This document shows, piece after piece, positions 53,601 through 64,000 of a stretch of 64,000 nt of DNA; position 1 is the stretch's first letter, and the number at the start of each line of letters is the position of its first letter. The DNA is from Hirsutella rhossiliensis. Its lineage: Eukaryota > Ascomycota > Sordariomycetes > Hypocreales > Ophiocordycipitaceae. Made by a program: the position numbers and the translations under genes. The DNA lies in NCBI RefSeq assembly GCF_020360975.1, contig NW_025408667.1, forward strand, positions 3,162,001 to 3,226,000, in the 5' to 3' direction. Under the pieces are notes generated by a model. It did no database searches. It saw nothing but the letters and a program-made list of their open reading frames with translations, and was not told where the DNA came from.

Positions 53601-55950
53601 CGATAAAGTCCTAGTTAACGTCGAACTCTTTAGTTATATAATTATAGGGGCTAAATTAAAATTCTACTAGTAAGTAACTAAAGTTATCGGTTATATCTAT
53701 AAAATAAATAATAGGTACCCTATAAAAGCTAAAGTTATTAAGATTAAGGAATAGATAAGATACCTTAATATAATATATATTAGAGCTTTCCTTAGTATTA
53801 TAGGATACTATCGAATCTAGATTAGATAGTTCGCTATCTTAGTAAAACCCCTTATAGACCTACTAAAGAAAGAAGTTAACTAAGAGTAAGGAGATAAATA
53901 AGTAAAAGCGATAGCTGCCCTTAAAGGAGCTATTACTAATCTAGTCTTTCTAGTATCCCTTAATATTAGCCTAGGAAGAGGGGATATTATTCTAATATAT
54001 AATGCTAGTTTGCTTAGCTAGGGAGTAGTCTTAATATAAATCGTCGATAGAAAGAAGCGCCCTATAAGGTTTAAAAGTAAAACGTAGTTACTAGTAGAAA
54101 CTAAATACGATATAATAAAGAGGGAGTATAGGGCTATATTAAGTACGCTTAGGAGACTAAGAATATACTTATATAGCGTATATTTTATCCTAGAAACTAA
54201 CGTATAGGTCTTAGTTAATTAACTAAAAGGTGCCCTTAAAAACGTCCTTAGAGCTATAGTAACTCGCTAAATAAGCTATATTTTCCTCTTTAACTTTACT
54301 ATATAATACGTTAAAGGTAAGAAGAATAGTATAGCCGATAGACTCTTAAGAAAGCTTAAAGGACCTTCTAACGTACTAGATATAAAAGTAGAAGGCGATA
54401 TTAAAGAGTTTATAGACTTCTACTTAAACGTAGTATAAGGGACTAAGCTATAAGGGGACTACTTAAAGGAATCGAGGATAATTATAGACTTCCTTTAAAC
54501 GTTAAAACGGCTAGGGGGCCTTTCTAAATAAGACTATAAGAAGCTACGCTTAAAGAGTTTAAATTTCTACGTCGAAGATTAAAAGCTTTAGCGACTCCCT
54601 AGGAAGGAAGAAAGGGGACCTATACTAGTTATAGACGACCTAAAAGAACGGAAAAGGATTATTATAAAGTACTATACGTAAATAGGATATAAAGGATAAT
54701 AAGTTATATATACGTTCGTAAAGAATAAGTATTAGTAGGCTAGCCTTTAAAATAATATTTATAGTATAATCTCTTCCTATAAAGAATACTAATACTTTAT
54801 AACTAAGAGACCCTAAGAAGTTATAACCGCGACTACGCCTAGCTACCCTATAAGTAAAATTTACTTTAATAGCTAGTATATACTATTTAATTATAAGTAT
54901 TTATACCTTATAGAAGTATAAGACGACCTTATTAGATAGGCGGAAGTAACCCTAGTTAAAGAAATTACTACGGGAGCTATAACTAAATTTATACTCTTTA
55001 TTATTTATAAGTATAGCGTAATACTATACGCTATAATTAATAGAGGGCCTAAAATAAAGAAAGACTTTAAGTATATCCTAGAGGATATAGGCGTTAAAGT
55101 AATTTAAACTTTAGTATATAATCTAAAGGTAAACGTAGTAGTAGAATAAAGGTACTAAAGGTTAATAATAGTACTTATAAAAATAGTAGAGAAAAAGGGT
55201 AAGTAGATTAAATACCTTAACTAAGTAATCCTTATAGACCGAATAGTAGTTAAAGAGTCTTATAGAATATTAGCTTTCTACTTATTATATAGATAGGAAC
55301 TAGTACTACCTCTTAAGGTAGAATACCTAACTTAGCGACTAATTAACTAGGATAAAGTAAAGATAAGAGAAGAATTATTTAAAGTATAAGTATAAGTTTT
55401 AAAAAGGAAAGAAAAAGATATAAAAGAGGCTAAGAAAAGAGTAATAAGATATCGGAATTAATTAGTAAAAAGGACGGATAAAGCTAATAAGTATATAATA
55501 AGGAAAGAAAGCCTATAACCTAGAGACCTTATCTTATTATTCGACGTAAGACGATTAAATAATCTAAGGAGGTAAGCTAAGTATTAAATAAGGTAGAACG
55601 GTCCCTTTTAAGTAGTATCGCGCTTAGAGTAGTCTAGGGCGTATAGGATTAAGACTTTAGATAGAGTTATACTTAATAAGATAATCCTAGGAGAGTACTT
55701 AAAGAAGTTTAAAAAGGATAAGGAAGGTTAGTAGTGCTTTACTAGGGATAACTAGTTACTCTAGGATAAGATTACTTTAGATAAGAGGAAGAAGGAAGAA
55801 ATAATAAATAAAGTAGATAATTTACTACTCCTACTAAGTAAAGAAGCCTTAGATTAGATAGTATTATAGTTATAATAACTCCTTAATAAACCTTAGAAGG
55901 ATTAAAGCTAGGAAGAGGAAGAAGAGCGACTATAGATACCTAAGAAAGGC
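50700..55950 (+). pseudogene. Gypsy-4 pol, RIP-mutated
   Basis: On the plus strand the reverse transcriptase is clear at about 53100-53550: INSAIYINTVIIRD-like start, ATPISFLRIYILP, then FLDNIGIKGPDI at 53499-53532 (YxDD-equivalent altered to L-D-N). The tether follows with GYIYKINNRYPIKAKVIKI and AFLSIIGYYRI. RNase H lies near 53960-54350 (LIYNASL, KYDIIKREYRAILSTLRRLR, YVKGKKNSIADRL), and an integrase region near 54640-55400 ends in a charged tail. The IDDIGIKGP style of reverse transcriptase is typical of one large group of fungal Gypsy-like elements. The protease is probably near 51700 but not certain. It is full of RIP stops. Confidence 0.75.
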
Positions 55951-58515
55951 TTAAGGTATACGATCGAGGTTTAGCTACTATAACTTAGTAAAGTAAAAAA
56001 GGATCTCTATATAAGAGCCTTAAAGATACTAATTTAATAAGAAAAGGAGGAGGTAAAAAGGAGCTAGGAAGGAAAAGGCGGTAGAGATAAAAATCTATAA
56101 CTATTATAAGAAGCACGCTAGAACCTAACTAGTAACTAAGGCACCGCCTAACTATTTAATCGAAGGACGACTATAGTAGCTAAAATATTTATAAGCGCCC
56201 TACCTACTATCTTATCTTTTTAAATTTTCTACCTAAAGTTCCTTAAGTAGATAAAGATAATAGTTCCTACCCTTCCCTAATAATAACCTACCCTCTACTA
56301 CCTTAAAGAAGATAAATAGAGATATAATTAAATAATAAAGTAAGAAAATAAATATTCTTACTACTTACCTCCTTTAAAAATAGGATTTTTTACTTTATAG
56401 ATAAGGACGTCTATTCTTTATTATAAAGGGGGAGACCCGCTATAGCGAAAATAAACGCGCTTATAAGATAAATTTTAATATATTTTTAACTTACTAGATT
56501 AAACGCGTATAACCTTAAGAGAAAAACTTTTACCGCTAAAGATAGCGACTAAATAAGGCTACCTACTCCTAGTAAACCTATTATAGACTACTATAAAGCG
56601 AACTTAAAGACTATCTAATTATTACTTAAGAGAGAGCTCGTTAAACCTATATAATCTCTTTCTAGGTAAAACGGGCGTAAGGTTAATTTCCTCCCCTTCC
56701 TTTAAATCCTTAGTAGGACTAAAGGGATTAGGGATATTATAAAGAAGATAAGAGGCGGTCTTATTACTAATATACTTATCGAAAAATTTATTAGTATTAA
56801 GGTCGGTACGGAAATTATAACTATATATATAGTTAGCGAATCTATTAAGGTTATAAGCAGCCCTATAGTATCTAGGGAAATGCTACTATTTATAAATAGG
56901 CGCTTTAGTTAAATCCTAAACGTAGTTAACGTAAGAGCTACTAGTAGTGCTTAGAAGAGAGATATACTTATAAAAAGGAAATATAACGTGCTTATAAGTA
57001 AAAGTTATAGTCGTCTAATAAGTTTAAATATAACCTTAATAAAGGCAAGGGTTATAAGTTCTATATAAAGTAATTAGGACTACTTAAGAGTATTCTTACC
57101 GCCCTAAACTAAGCTAAGAAAAGAAGTATTTTAACGGTAGCTACGGTATATACCTAAAGACATACCTATGCTAACGGCAATAGTAGTAGCTAGATACTAA
57201 AGGACGAGGGGGTCTAAGGGGGACGAAGGAAACGAGAAAAGCACTAGGCAGGGCAAGGCAAAAGCAAAGAGGGCTAAAAAGGTATATTAGTAAAAGAGGA
57301 TATAGAAGAAGATAATAATAATAGAAAAAGATAATACTAATAATAAAGAAGGAGATAATAATACTAATAGAAGAAGATGCTATCTACTAGCTAAGGAGGA
57401 AAAGAGACCTCTTTTATAGACCGAATTTTCCCTCCTTCTTCCCTAGACGAATAGGGGCTAAGGGATTATCTAATTAAGAAGAGGGCTAGCTAGAGACTCT
57501 GCTAAGGATCCTGCTAAGGACCCTACTAAAGACTCTACTACGCGGGCTATATATATTCCTTAGGGTATAGATGCCCCCGTTAAAGTATCCGCGTAGATAA
57601 GTAATTTCTATAAGGATATAGGTTACTAGCCGACGTCTATAATAAAGGGTATAGAAGACGATTTAATTATACCGACCTAGCGTGCTCTTAAGAAAGTAGG
57701 AGAGAGGAGAGCGACTATATACTTTAATCCTAATAATATTAAGAGCTTTTAACGGAACCCTTAACTAAAAGGTAATTTCTATATAAATTAGAAACCCTTA
57801 GTAACCGATATTATTTCTACTATAGACCTAGGTCTTAAAGTAACTATAGATCTATAAAAGAAGACGGTTAAAATAAGCTAAGTAAGATTAAATAAGTTAG
57901 ATAGTTATTACTTAAAAGTACTTTATATAAAGAGGAAAGACCTCGGTATAATAATTTTAAGTAAGAAGAGTAGTAGTAATAAGGGAAGGTTATAAAAGAG
58001 CAGTTAAAGAGAGGTTAACGATATCTAGTAGCTCTTTAGTTTTAAGTTTAGCGGTCTTATAAGATATAATAAAAAGGAAGGGTAGGGTAGTCGTAAAAGA
58101 AGAAGATAAGAGGTAGCGGTCTAGAGAAATAAAAAAGATAGAGAAGAGAAAAGGAAGAAGAGGAATAAAAAGAGTAAAGAGGGGAAGAAAAAGGCAGAGA
58201 TTAGATAGCTCCTTAATTAATAACTAGTAAAAGAAGCTATTTAAGCGTAACCCCTAAACACGCTTAAGACCTTACCGCTATAGAGGCCGGCTAAAGTAAC
58301 TAATAACCACGTACTTTAACGACTATTTATTCCTCTTACTATACCCTCTTTCTTCCTTCCTTCTTCTTCTTTCTATATATATATATATACTCTATACGCT
58401 TCCCTACTTATAACGATCCCCCTCTACTAATATAACTCTTATATATATATATATAACCCTCTTAGCCTCTTAGCGTTATAACTTAAAACTACTTACCTTA
58501 ACTATTTAATCCTAA
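55951..58515 (+). other. Post-pol region of Gypsy-4, degraded and partly low-complexity
   Basis: A plus-strand frame is suggestive at 56480-57210 (LIEKFISIKVGTEIITIYIV near 56780, SPIVSREMLLFINRRFS near 56855). A lysine-rich stretch follows at 57230-57400 (RQGKAKAKRAKKV, then many Asn/Asp codons). 58090-58210 is a purine-rich Lys/Glu-type stretch, and TA microsatellites lie at 58373-58388 and 58440-58455. AAAGGGGGAGA at 56443-56453 looks like a polypurine tract, so pol's own element could alternatively end here. No family recognised. Confidence 0.35.
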
Positions 58516-58519
58516 CTTC

Positions 58520-60430
58520 TCCCTCTCTTTCGCTTACTCCGCCCTTTCCTAAGATATAGCGGCGAACCTAAATAGTATCTTAGGCCCGGCTATAGACCTC
58601 CCTAAGAATGCCGCTGTTTTCTTTAGCGCACTATTATTTAGGAGTAGGAGCTCTATTTTACCTACTTACTATAGCGAAGTTAAAGTAGAAGGCGGCGAAG
58701 GGCGCTTCTACGCTAAAGATAAGGAAAGGTTTATAGACTAAGACTAACGAGACGTTTATAAGTAGAAGTAACCTCCTTAGTACGTTTATAAAGATCGTTA
58801 GTACTTAATACTAACGGGCCCTATTAAGCGGCGGGATATTACCCTTAAAGACGCTCGGATAATATATAAGGGCGTTAAAAAGATAAATAGATTTGCTAGG
58901 AATAAGGCCTACTAGGAAGAGTATATCGTCGACGTATATAACTTTCTTTATAGAGCTATCGATAAACGGTAGGCTATAAGCTTTAGCCTTAGCGCGATAA
59001 TTAAGATCTTAATAAGAGGTATCGAGAACGCGGTATACCTCTTACCTTACCTATTATCGGTTTATACCGACTACTAAGGGGAACCTATCGAAGATATAGA
59101 AGATAGATATAAAAAGTACTATAAATACTTAAATAATAGGGAGTATCTAATTAAGTTTACCGCTCCTACCTTTAACCTTAATCGCTTTATATATAAATAA
59201 AGGTATATAACTAGAGTTATTAACTTTTTAGTAGGCCTAGATAAAGGGGGACTCTACTAAGGAGCGTTCCTTTAAAACTATAGAGAAGGAAACTTAGTCG
59301 TTTTTAATACTTAGAAAGAGGGACGGTATACTAGACTCTATATATTCCTATAAGTATAGCGGTAGTTCCTTTATATTCTCTAAGTTCCTTATAACTTTAC
59401 CTATACGCTAGTCCCTTATACCGCTTAGTAAGAAGGGTAGGAATATAGCTACTTAGCCTTAATAATAATCTAATACTAGGTTAGAGGTATAGTTAGGCTA
59501 TACTTTAAGATAGTTAAATAGCAATACTTAAAGGTTAAAGTAATTCTAAAGCAAAGGTATAGGGCAATATAAGAAGCCCTATAGATAGATAAGATCTTAT
59601 ACTAAGACTAGTATTTCTTTAAGCTAGATAAGAGGATAAGTATAAAAGGCTATATCGATAGGCTAATATATAGAATCTAAGCCGTTACGGCGAACGAGCT
59701 TAATTATACGTAAGCGATATTATAAGGCGATAGAGTTTCCTAGTAGTTTAATAGCGGGGTTAAACGACTATAAAGGATACTATTTAATTAAGGTCTAATA
59801 ACTTTTAGCGGAGTCTTTCCTATAAGGATTCTTAGGTATAAGCGGATTTACTAATATAACTATATTATCTTAGGAGATTAGGAAAAATAAGACCTCTAGG
59901 AAGTCCTAGAGGTAGTTAACCTCTTAGATAGGCCCGCTAGATAGAGACTACCGCTTTAAAGAGATATAGAACTAGCTTATATAGTAAGGAGAGCGAGAAA
60001 GGAACTATTTATACTAGCTGCCCTTATAGAGCAACCTAACCTAATCGCTTAGGCTATGCGTGGTTTCTTTATAAAACTCCTCCTTAAAAAGACCCCTAAC
60101 TATCTAATTACGCTAACGGGAATTAAGAATAAACCTAGACCTTCGTTACCTTAAGCGTTAACTAAATCGAGCTCCTTATCTAAACTAAGTAGCCTTTCCC
60201 TAAGTAACTTCGAGATAGGATCCCTACCTTAGAGCCTATAAAGGAGAGAGCTAAGCGCCCTTACTAGTCCCTTTATCTATATAGAAATAACGCCTTTATT
60301 CTCCCCCTCTAATATATAGCTAATTAGGCCTACTCCTCGCCCGCTACTAATAACTCCTTTAAACGTATAAAGGAGCGAAAGACTTATAACCGCGCTACCG
60401 CCGATAACTTAATAAGGAGCTAGTAAGGAA
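58520..60430 (+). pseudogene. Unidentified long pseudo-ORF downstream of pol
   Basis: About 630 codons on the plus strand with only TAG/TAA breaks and convincing protein character. Segments include FYAKDKERFID near 58705, RRDITLKDARIIYKGVKK, EEYIVDVYNFLYRAIDKR near 58915, LSAIIKILIRGIENAVYLLP, IKFTAPTFNLNRFIYK near 59150-59200, RVINFLVGLDKGGLY, FFKLDKRISIKGYIDRLIYR near 59610, VTANELNYT, and FSGVFPIRILRYKRIYQYNY near 59800. The end is Pro/Ser-rich. I do not recognise the family. Weak resemblance of one segment to fungal FluG/DUF3435-type proteins was considered but no tyrosine-recombinase residues line up. It may be an accessory gene of Gypsy-4, a separate element, or a captured host gene. 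Confidence 0.5.
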
Positions 60431-61091
60431 GAAAGGTAGATAGCCCGGCTACTAACTCGCCCTAGGACTCCGAAATTACTAGGCGCTCGGTTAATTACCT
60501 TAAGGCTAAAGACTCTAGTAACGCCTATAGCACGCCCTATTACTCCCTAGAAACGAAGTATAGTAATAGCCTCTCCGGCTATAGTCCCTATAAGATTTAT
60601 ACTAGGCTTTAAACCCTCCTAGGTTAAAGGAGTTAAAAACCTAGGAATATATTAAAACTACCGCTAGGATATTAACGACTATAATTCTATATATCTACGT
60701 AGGACTATTAGTAACGCGATAACGATTAGTCTATAAGACTCTATAGCTTATTTAATCTAGCTATACCTAAAGCTATAGACTAGTAAAAACGCTAACTACT
60801 TTATTTCCCTAACGCCCCTAGGAATAATAAGCGCGAATACTTAGGAGCGTATATAAGGGGCAGTAGATAATTATCTAAAGAAGGAAGTACGTAAGTAAAG
60901 ATAGGAAAGAGCTAAATAAGTAGCTTATAGGTAAAGGGAGGAATAAATAACGCGAAGGGAAGGGATTATAGTAAAGGAGAAAAGTTCCGTCGACGGTTTA
61001 TTTACTTACTTACGTGCTTAGGAAGAGAGCCTTACCCGTTATTATCGCGCCCTTTCCGTTAGTATCTTAGGTCGGAAAGTCGCTAGGGAGG

Positions 61092-61469
61092 AGTTTAATA
61101 GGTAAGATCGCACCCCTATAGATATTAGCCTATTAAAGGGATAAGACCCCTAGCACTCCCTATCTAACTTTCTCCTAAGTATACTTAAAGGCTTTATAAA
61201 GACCTTAATTATCTAACGGGGTATCTTTCTTAATTATAGTTAATTCGAATTTTTATTTTCCCCTTTAAAGTAGAGGCCGCTAGTTATATAACTTTAGTAG
61301 AGATAAAGAGGTATAAAGTAAAGAAATCTTTAAGACTTATATTAATAACCTAAGACCCCTTAGAGCTATATATAAGACCGATAATTAAATAATTACGTAG
61401 TTAATTACTCTGCTAATCCTTAGTCGTATACTACGCGTGCTTTAGGTATATACCCTCGTCCCCGTTAAA
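61092..61469 (+). repeat. Right copy of the 379-bp repeat (putative 3' LTR of Gypsy-4)
   Basis: 378 bp, same orientation as 40506-40884, differing mostly by transitions. Preceded by the purine run GGGAGGAG. Confidence 0.8.
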
Positions 61470-63067
61470 GTAGGAAGGGGGGGCCTCTTATATAGTTAAT
61501 TATAACTAAATAGAATAACTTACTAGAATAAGCTCTATTTAAGAAAATTAGCCGGTTTCTAATACGTATAATTACTTTATCTCTATACCGGTACTATCCC
61601 CTACCCCTCTTTCGGTAACTATCGCGAAGAACGTCTCTTAATTAAGTTAGTTAGGTTATATATAGGTAGCTAGGCTAATAAGGGAGCTATTAACTAGGTT
61701 AAACGAGAGGCTAGAAAGCTACTATTTAAGACTAGAACGTCTTTAGTCGAGAGGCTAGGGTTACCTAGCCTCCCTTAGCCTATTACCTATACTACGAAAG
61801 AGGGATATAAATAGGGGCTTAGGTTTAGGGCAAAAAGAGAGGAGGATAGAGATATAAAAGATAATAAAAAACTACCTTATTACTATATTATATACCTTTC
61901 CTACTAACTTTCTTTATAATAGTAATACCCCTCTTTTAATAGCGTAATTTAAAAAATCTCTATTAAAAGTCTACTATTTAAACTATATAAAATATAAGTA
62001 GAACTTAATAATATAAATATTAAAATTATATTATTCTATAGAGAAATAAATACTTATATCCGTGTATACGCTTTTATACTACTCTCCTATATTTAGTAGT
62101 AATAGGAAGGGCCTTAAAGGCCGCTATAACTTTAGTTACTAAGCTATCTCTACCTCTAAGACCTTCTCCTCCTTAGTTATAGAATTTAGTATAACGGGTA
62201 TTTCTTAACTTCTACTTTAGGGAATAGCTTCCTAAGCTACTAAAGCTTTACTAAGAGTTATAAACTATATAATCGGGTTCTAAATTGCTCTCCTCTTCTT
62301 ACTTCTCTATAGCCGGGCTACTTCTACCTCTAGCTTCGTAATTCTATTACTATGCTTAGAAACTATTTATTCTTAGGCTTTAAAGCCTTTAGCTATTATA
62401 GTATAACGCCTTTAAGTGCTAGGAAACTTATTCTTTCTAAAACCGCTAGTCTAGCGGCTGGTTCTTAAGTATATTACTAGGAGCTAAAAGTAGCGCCGAA
62501 TTTATAGATGTCTCTACTATATCTACGTAAATTTCTATATACCGCAATGCCTTAGATCGTAAGATTAGCTAATTTCTACTAACCCTTTAGCCGGATAATA
62601 TATTCCTTACTATTATTCCGACCTTACGTGCTTTAGTATATACCTATATAAATTTACCTTATTAAGGGGCGTAGGATCTACCGGATAGGTTAATTTCTAA
62701 AGTTCTTCCTAATATAATGCCTTAATAGCGTTAAAAACACCTTTATCTAATAGCTAGAGGCTATAAGAGTAGTAGGAAGGAAGGTAATAGTAGTAGACGT
62801 TGTTTAAAATATATATAGCTATCTATATATCTATTAGATAAACTACGTAATAATATCGCTACTATATTACTAAGGATTAAAGCGATCGTATCGAACGTTT
62901 TAAATAATAACGTTACCTAAGTAGCCTAGGTAGTAAGTAGTAATATCGCTACCTAAGGTAAAATAAAGTACTATAAGAAGTAAACTTCTTACTATAATTT
63001 AGATAGATAATTAATTATCTTTTTTTATCTACTATAACCTATTAGTTTTAACTAATAGTATCCTAGT
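61470..63067. other. RIP-degraded sequence, no certain gene
   Basis: CA/TG-poor throughout. A minus-strand frame with RIP stops spans about 62780-62040 (LAILRSKALRYIEIYVDIVE near 62550, SALLLAPSNILKNQPLD near 62480, TKVIAAFKALPITTKYRRV near 62120). It might be the C-terminus of a Tc1/pogo-type transposase, but no catalytic motif is visible. The plus strand carries a run of GTCTTTAGTCGAGAGGCTAGG-type imperfect repeats near 61690-61760. Confidence 0.3.
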
Positions 63068-63381
63068 TAAGGTAGTTAGTCGATATCGATATTAATTTAA
63101 CTATTAATCGATATCGTATTAATATAAAGATCGATATTAAATAATATCGATAGTAGTTAATCCGACCTTTATCTAGTCCATTTTCCTTAGATAGAGCTAC
63201 TATATATATTATAATTTTAGAAATAGGACCTAAAAACGAGTTTAGCTTAAACCGATAACGGTAGGACTTACTTCTTTTAGTTATATATATATAGGAAATT
63301 AGATAGTTTATATATATCGATATCGATCGATATCGCTAGTCGGTATCGATATTATATCGATCGTATCGATAAATACCCTAA
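63068..63381. mobile_element. hAT-type MITE, copy 2, RIP-mutated
   Basis: It aligns over its full length, in the same orientation, with 14703-15016. The ends have changed from CAGGGTGGTCA to TAAGGTAGTTA, and from TGACCACCCT to TAAATACCCT. Internal differences are nearly all C-to-T or G-to-A, with several CG-to-TA double changes (for example CGAACG to TAAATA). The flanking 8-mers do not match. It sits in heterochromatin-like sequence, whereas copy 1 sits beside intact genes. Confidence 0.85.
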
Positions 63382-63555
63382 GTAGCGGTAAGGTTATCGA
63401 GCTTTTATAGGGTGCCGAAAAGCAAGGGATACTAGGATTTATATATAAGGACTTATTAATAGAAATATATATTATCGTTTAAACTTAATTATACTTACCC
63501 TTATACTTCCGCCCGCGCTCTTAGCTTACTAAGAAATATATATATACTATAGGAA

Positions 63556-64000
63556 TTATTTAGCTATAGGCTAACTTAATATTAATCGGATAAGTTTCCT
63601 AATATAAGGGTTTAGTCTAGATAGGGATTATAAGTTTTTCTAGATTTAATTAGTTTAGATTTTATATAGTCTAATATAAAACGAGATATAACTAAATAAT
63701 ACGGCCTAAAAAGTAGAGCTTAATTATTTAGTAGCCCCTAAGTTATATAGTAGCCCTTAAATTATTCTATTTTACTTTATATAAGAATATTATTTACGTA
63801 ACTCTTATTTATATCTTTTATAGTAAAATAAGTTCTTAGGATTATTTAATTTCTATTATCTATATCCGCTATAGTAAGAAGAAACCTATCGGAGATTTCG
63901 TAAGTAAACGAAAATCTATTAGTAATACTAAGAACTACCTAGCTTATCGTAACTAGCGTAACTCTTATATTAGCTCTATCTCCTATACTATAAGATATTT
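63556..64000 (+). mobile_element. PIF1-helicase element, copy 2, left end only (cut by window end)
   Basis: It matches 960-1400 in order and orientation, beginning at the left hairpin (here TAGCTATAGGCTA, a mutated CAGCC...GGCTG). Blocks such as TTAATATTAATCGGATAAG and AAAAAGTAGAGC are conserved. Differences are mainly transitions, and this copy has fewer CA/TG than copy 1. The 63382-63555 gap before it holds nothing recognisable. Confidence 0.8.

Larger units (their letters stand above)
40506..61469 (+). mobile_element. Gypsy-4: putative 13-kb Gypsy-like element, host of two nested elements
   Basis: A 379-bp sequence at 40506-40884 recurs in the same orientation at 61092-61469, before and after a gag-pol region, so the two are best read as LTRs. 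Removing the nested Copia (6.06 kb with duplication) and gag-only element (1.88 kb) leaves about 13.0 kb. The order is 5' LTR, leader, gag, pol and about 5 kb of further sequence with at least one extra ORF. A purine run GGGAGGAG precedes the right copy. Against this, the repeat ends are not a clear TG...CA and I see no convincing target duplication. Two independent elements, or a segmental duplication of flanking sequence, remain possible. Confidence 0.5.

Noticed and set aside
56443..56453. End of Gypsy-4 at the AAAGGGGGAGA tract
   Set aside because: It looks like a polypurine tract, but I found no upstream copy of the sequence that follows it, so no LTR pair can be drawn there. Kept as an alternative only.
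58520..60430. Starship captain (DUF3435 tyrosine recombinase) identity for the extra ORF
   Set aside because: One segment (FTAPTFNLNRFIYK) looked vaguely familiar, but the R-H-R-Y catalytic residues could not be placed and the position after a Gypsy pol does not fit a captain gene. Left as unidentified.
61470..63067. Tc1/pogo transposase on the minus strand
   Set aside because: Composition suggests a protein, but no DDE or DNA-binding motif could be read, so it is reported only as degraded sequence.

Overview
The window looks like a filamentous ascomycete chromosome, probably Aspergillus/Penicillium-like (inference). The evidence is short GT-AG introns of 51-78 bp, fungal secondary-metabolism enzyme families, and heavy repeat-induced point mutation (RIP). 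It has two halves. About 1-16 kb has ordinary base composition and intact genes. About 23-64 kb is almost only degenerate, nested transposable elements in which CpA/TpG has been nearly eliminated.

Left half. A 5'-truncated conserved fungal gene of unknown function (1-540) is followed by a RIP-damaged element carrying a PIF1-like helicase (960-2663). Then come four enzyme genes that could form a small biosynthetic cluster: a six-exon Baeyer-Villiger-type flavin monooxygenase (2722-4795, minus), a divergently transcribed NRPS-like adenylation-thiolation-reductase protein (6136-9452, plus), an alpha/beta hydrolase (10821-11936, plus) and a sulfotransferase-like P-loop protein with a C-terminal membrane anchor (13086-13970, plus). 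A truncated pogo-type DNA-binding fragment lies between them. Chemically the set would adenylate and reduce a carboxylic acid, insert oxygen, hydrolyse an ester and perhaps sulfate. That is inference from families, not demonstrated.

Middle. A 314-bp hAT-type MITE with a perfect 8-bp target duplication lies at 14703-15016. A hAT transposon (16515-25415) is split by a Ty3/Gypsy chromovirus (17839-23293). The chromovirus has identical 190-bp LTRs, a 5-bp target duplication and a Tf1/sushi-type self-priming signal, yet its gag and pol carry about ten frameshifts.

Right half. A second hAT relic (25820-26720) abuts a TIR element (26730-37279) that holds a complete 7.8-kb RIP-dead Gypsy element (28400-36207) with an antisense pseudo-ORF. 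Next are a Gypsy integrase/chromodomain fragment with its 3' LTR (37290-38722), a RIP-killed polyketide synthase ketosynthase (38723-40430, minus) and a putative 13-kb Gypsy-like element (40506-61469). That large element contains a 6.05-kb Copia element (41197-47249) and a 1.87-kb gag-only LTR element (47915-49787), and carries an extra unidentified ORF after pol. The right edge holds RIP-mutated second copies of the MITE (63068-63381) and of the helicase element (63556-64000).

The most useful general observation is that the few surviving CA/TG dinucleotides in the RIP-saturated elements are nearly all inside GCA/TGC, as if cytosines preceded by G were spared. No rRNA, tRNA or CRISPR array was recognised.
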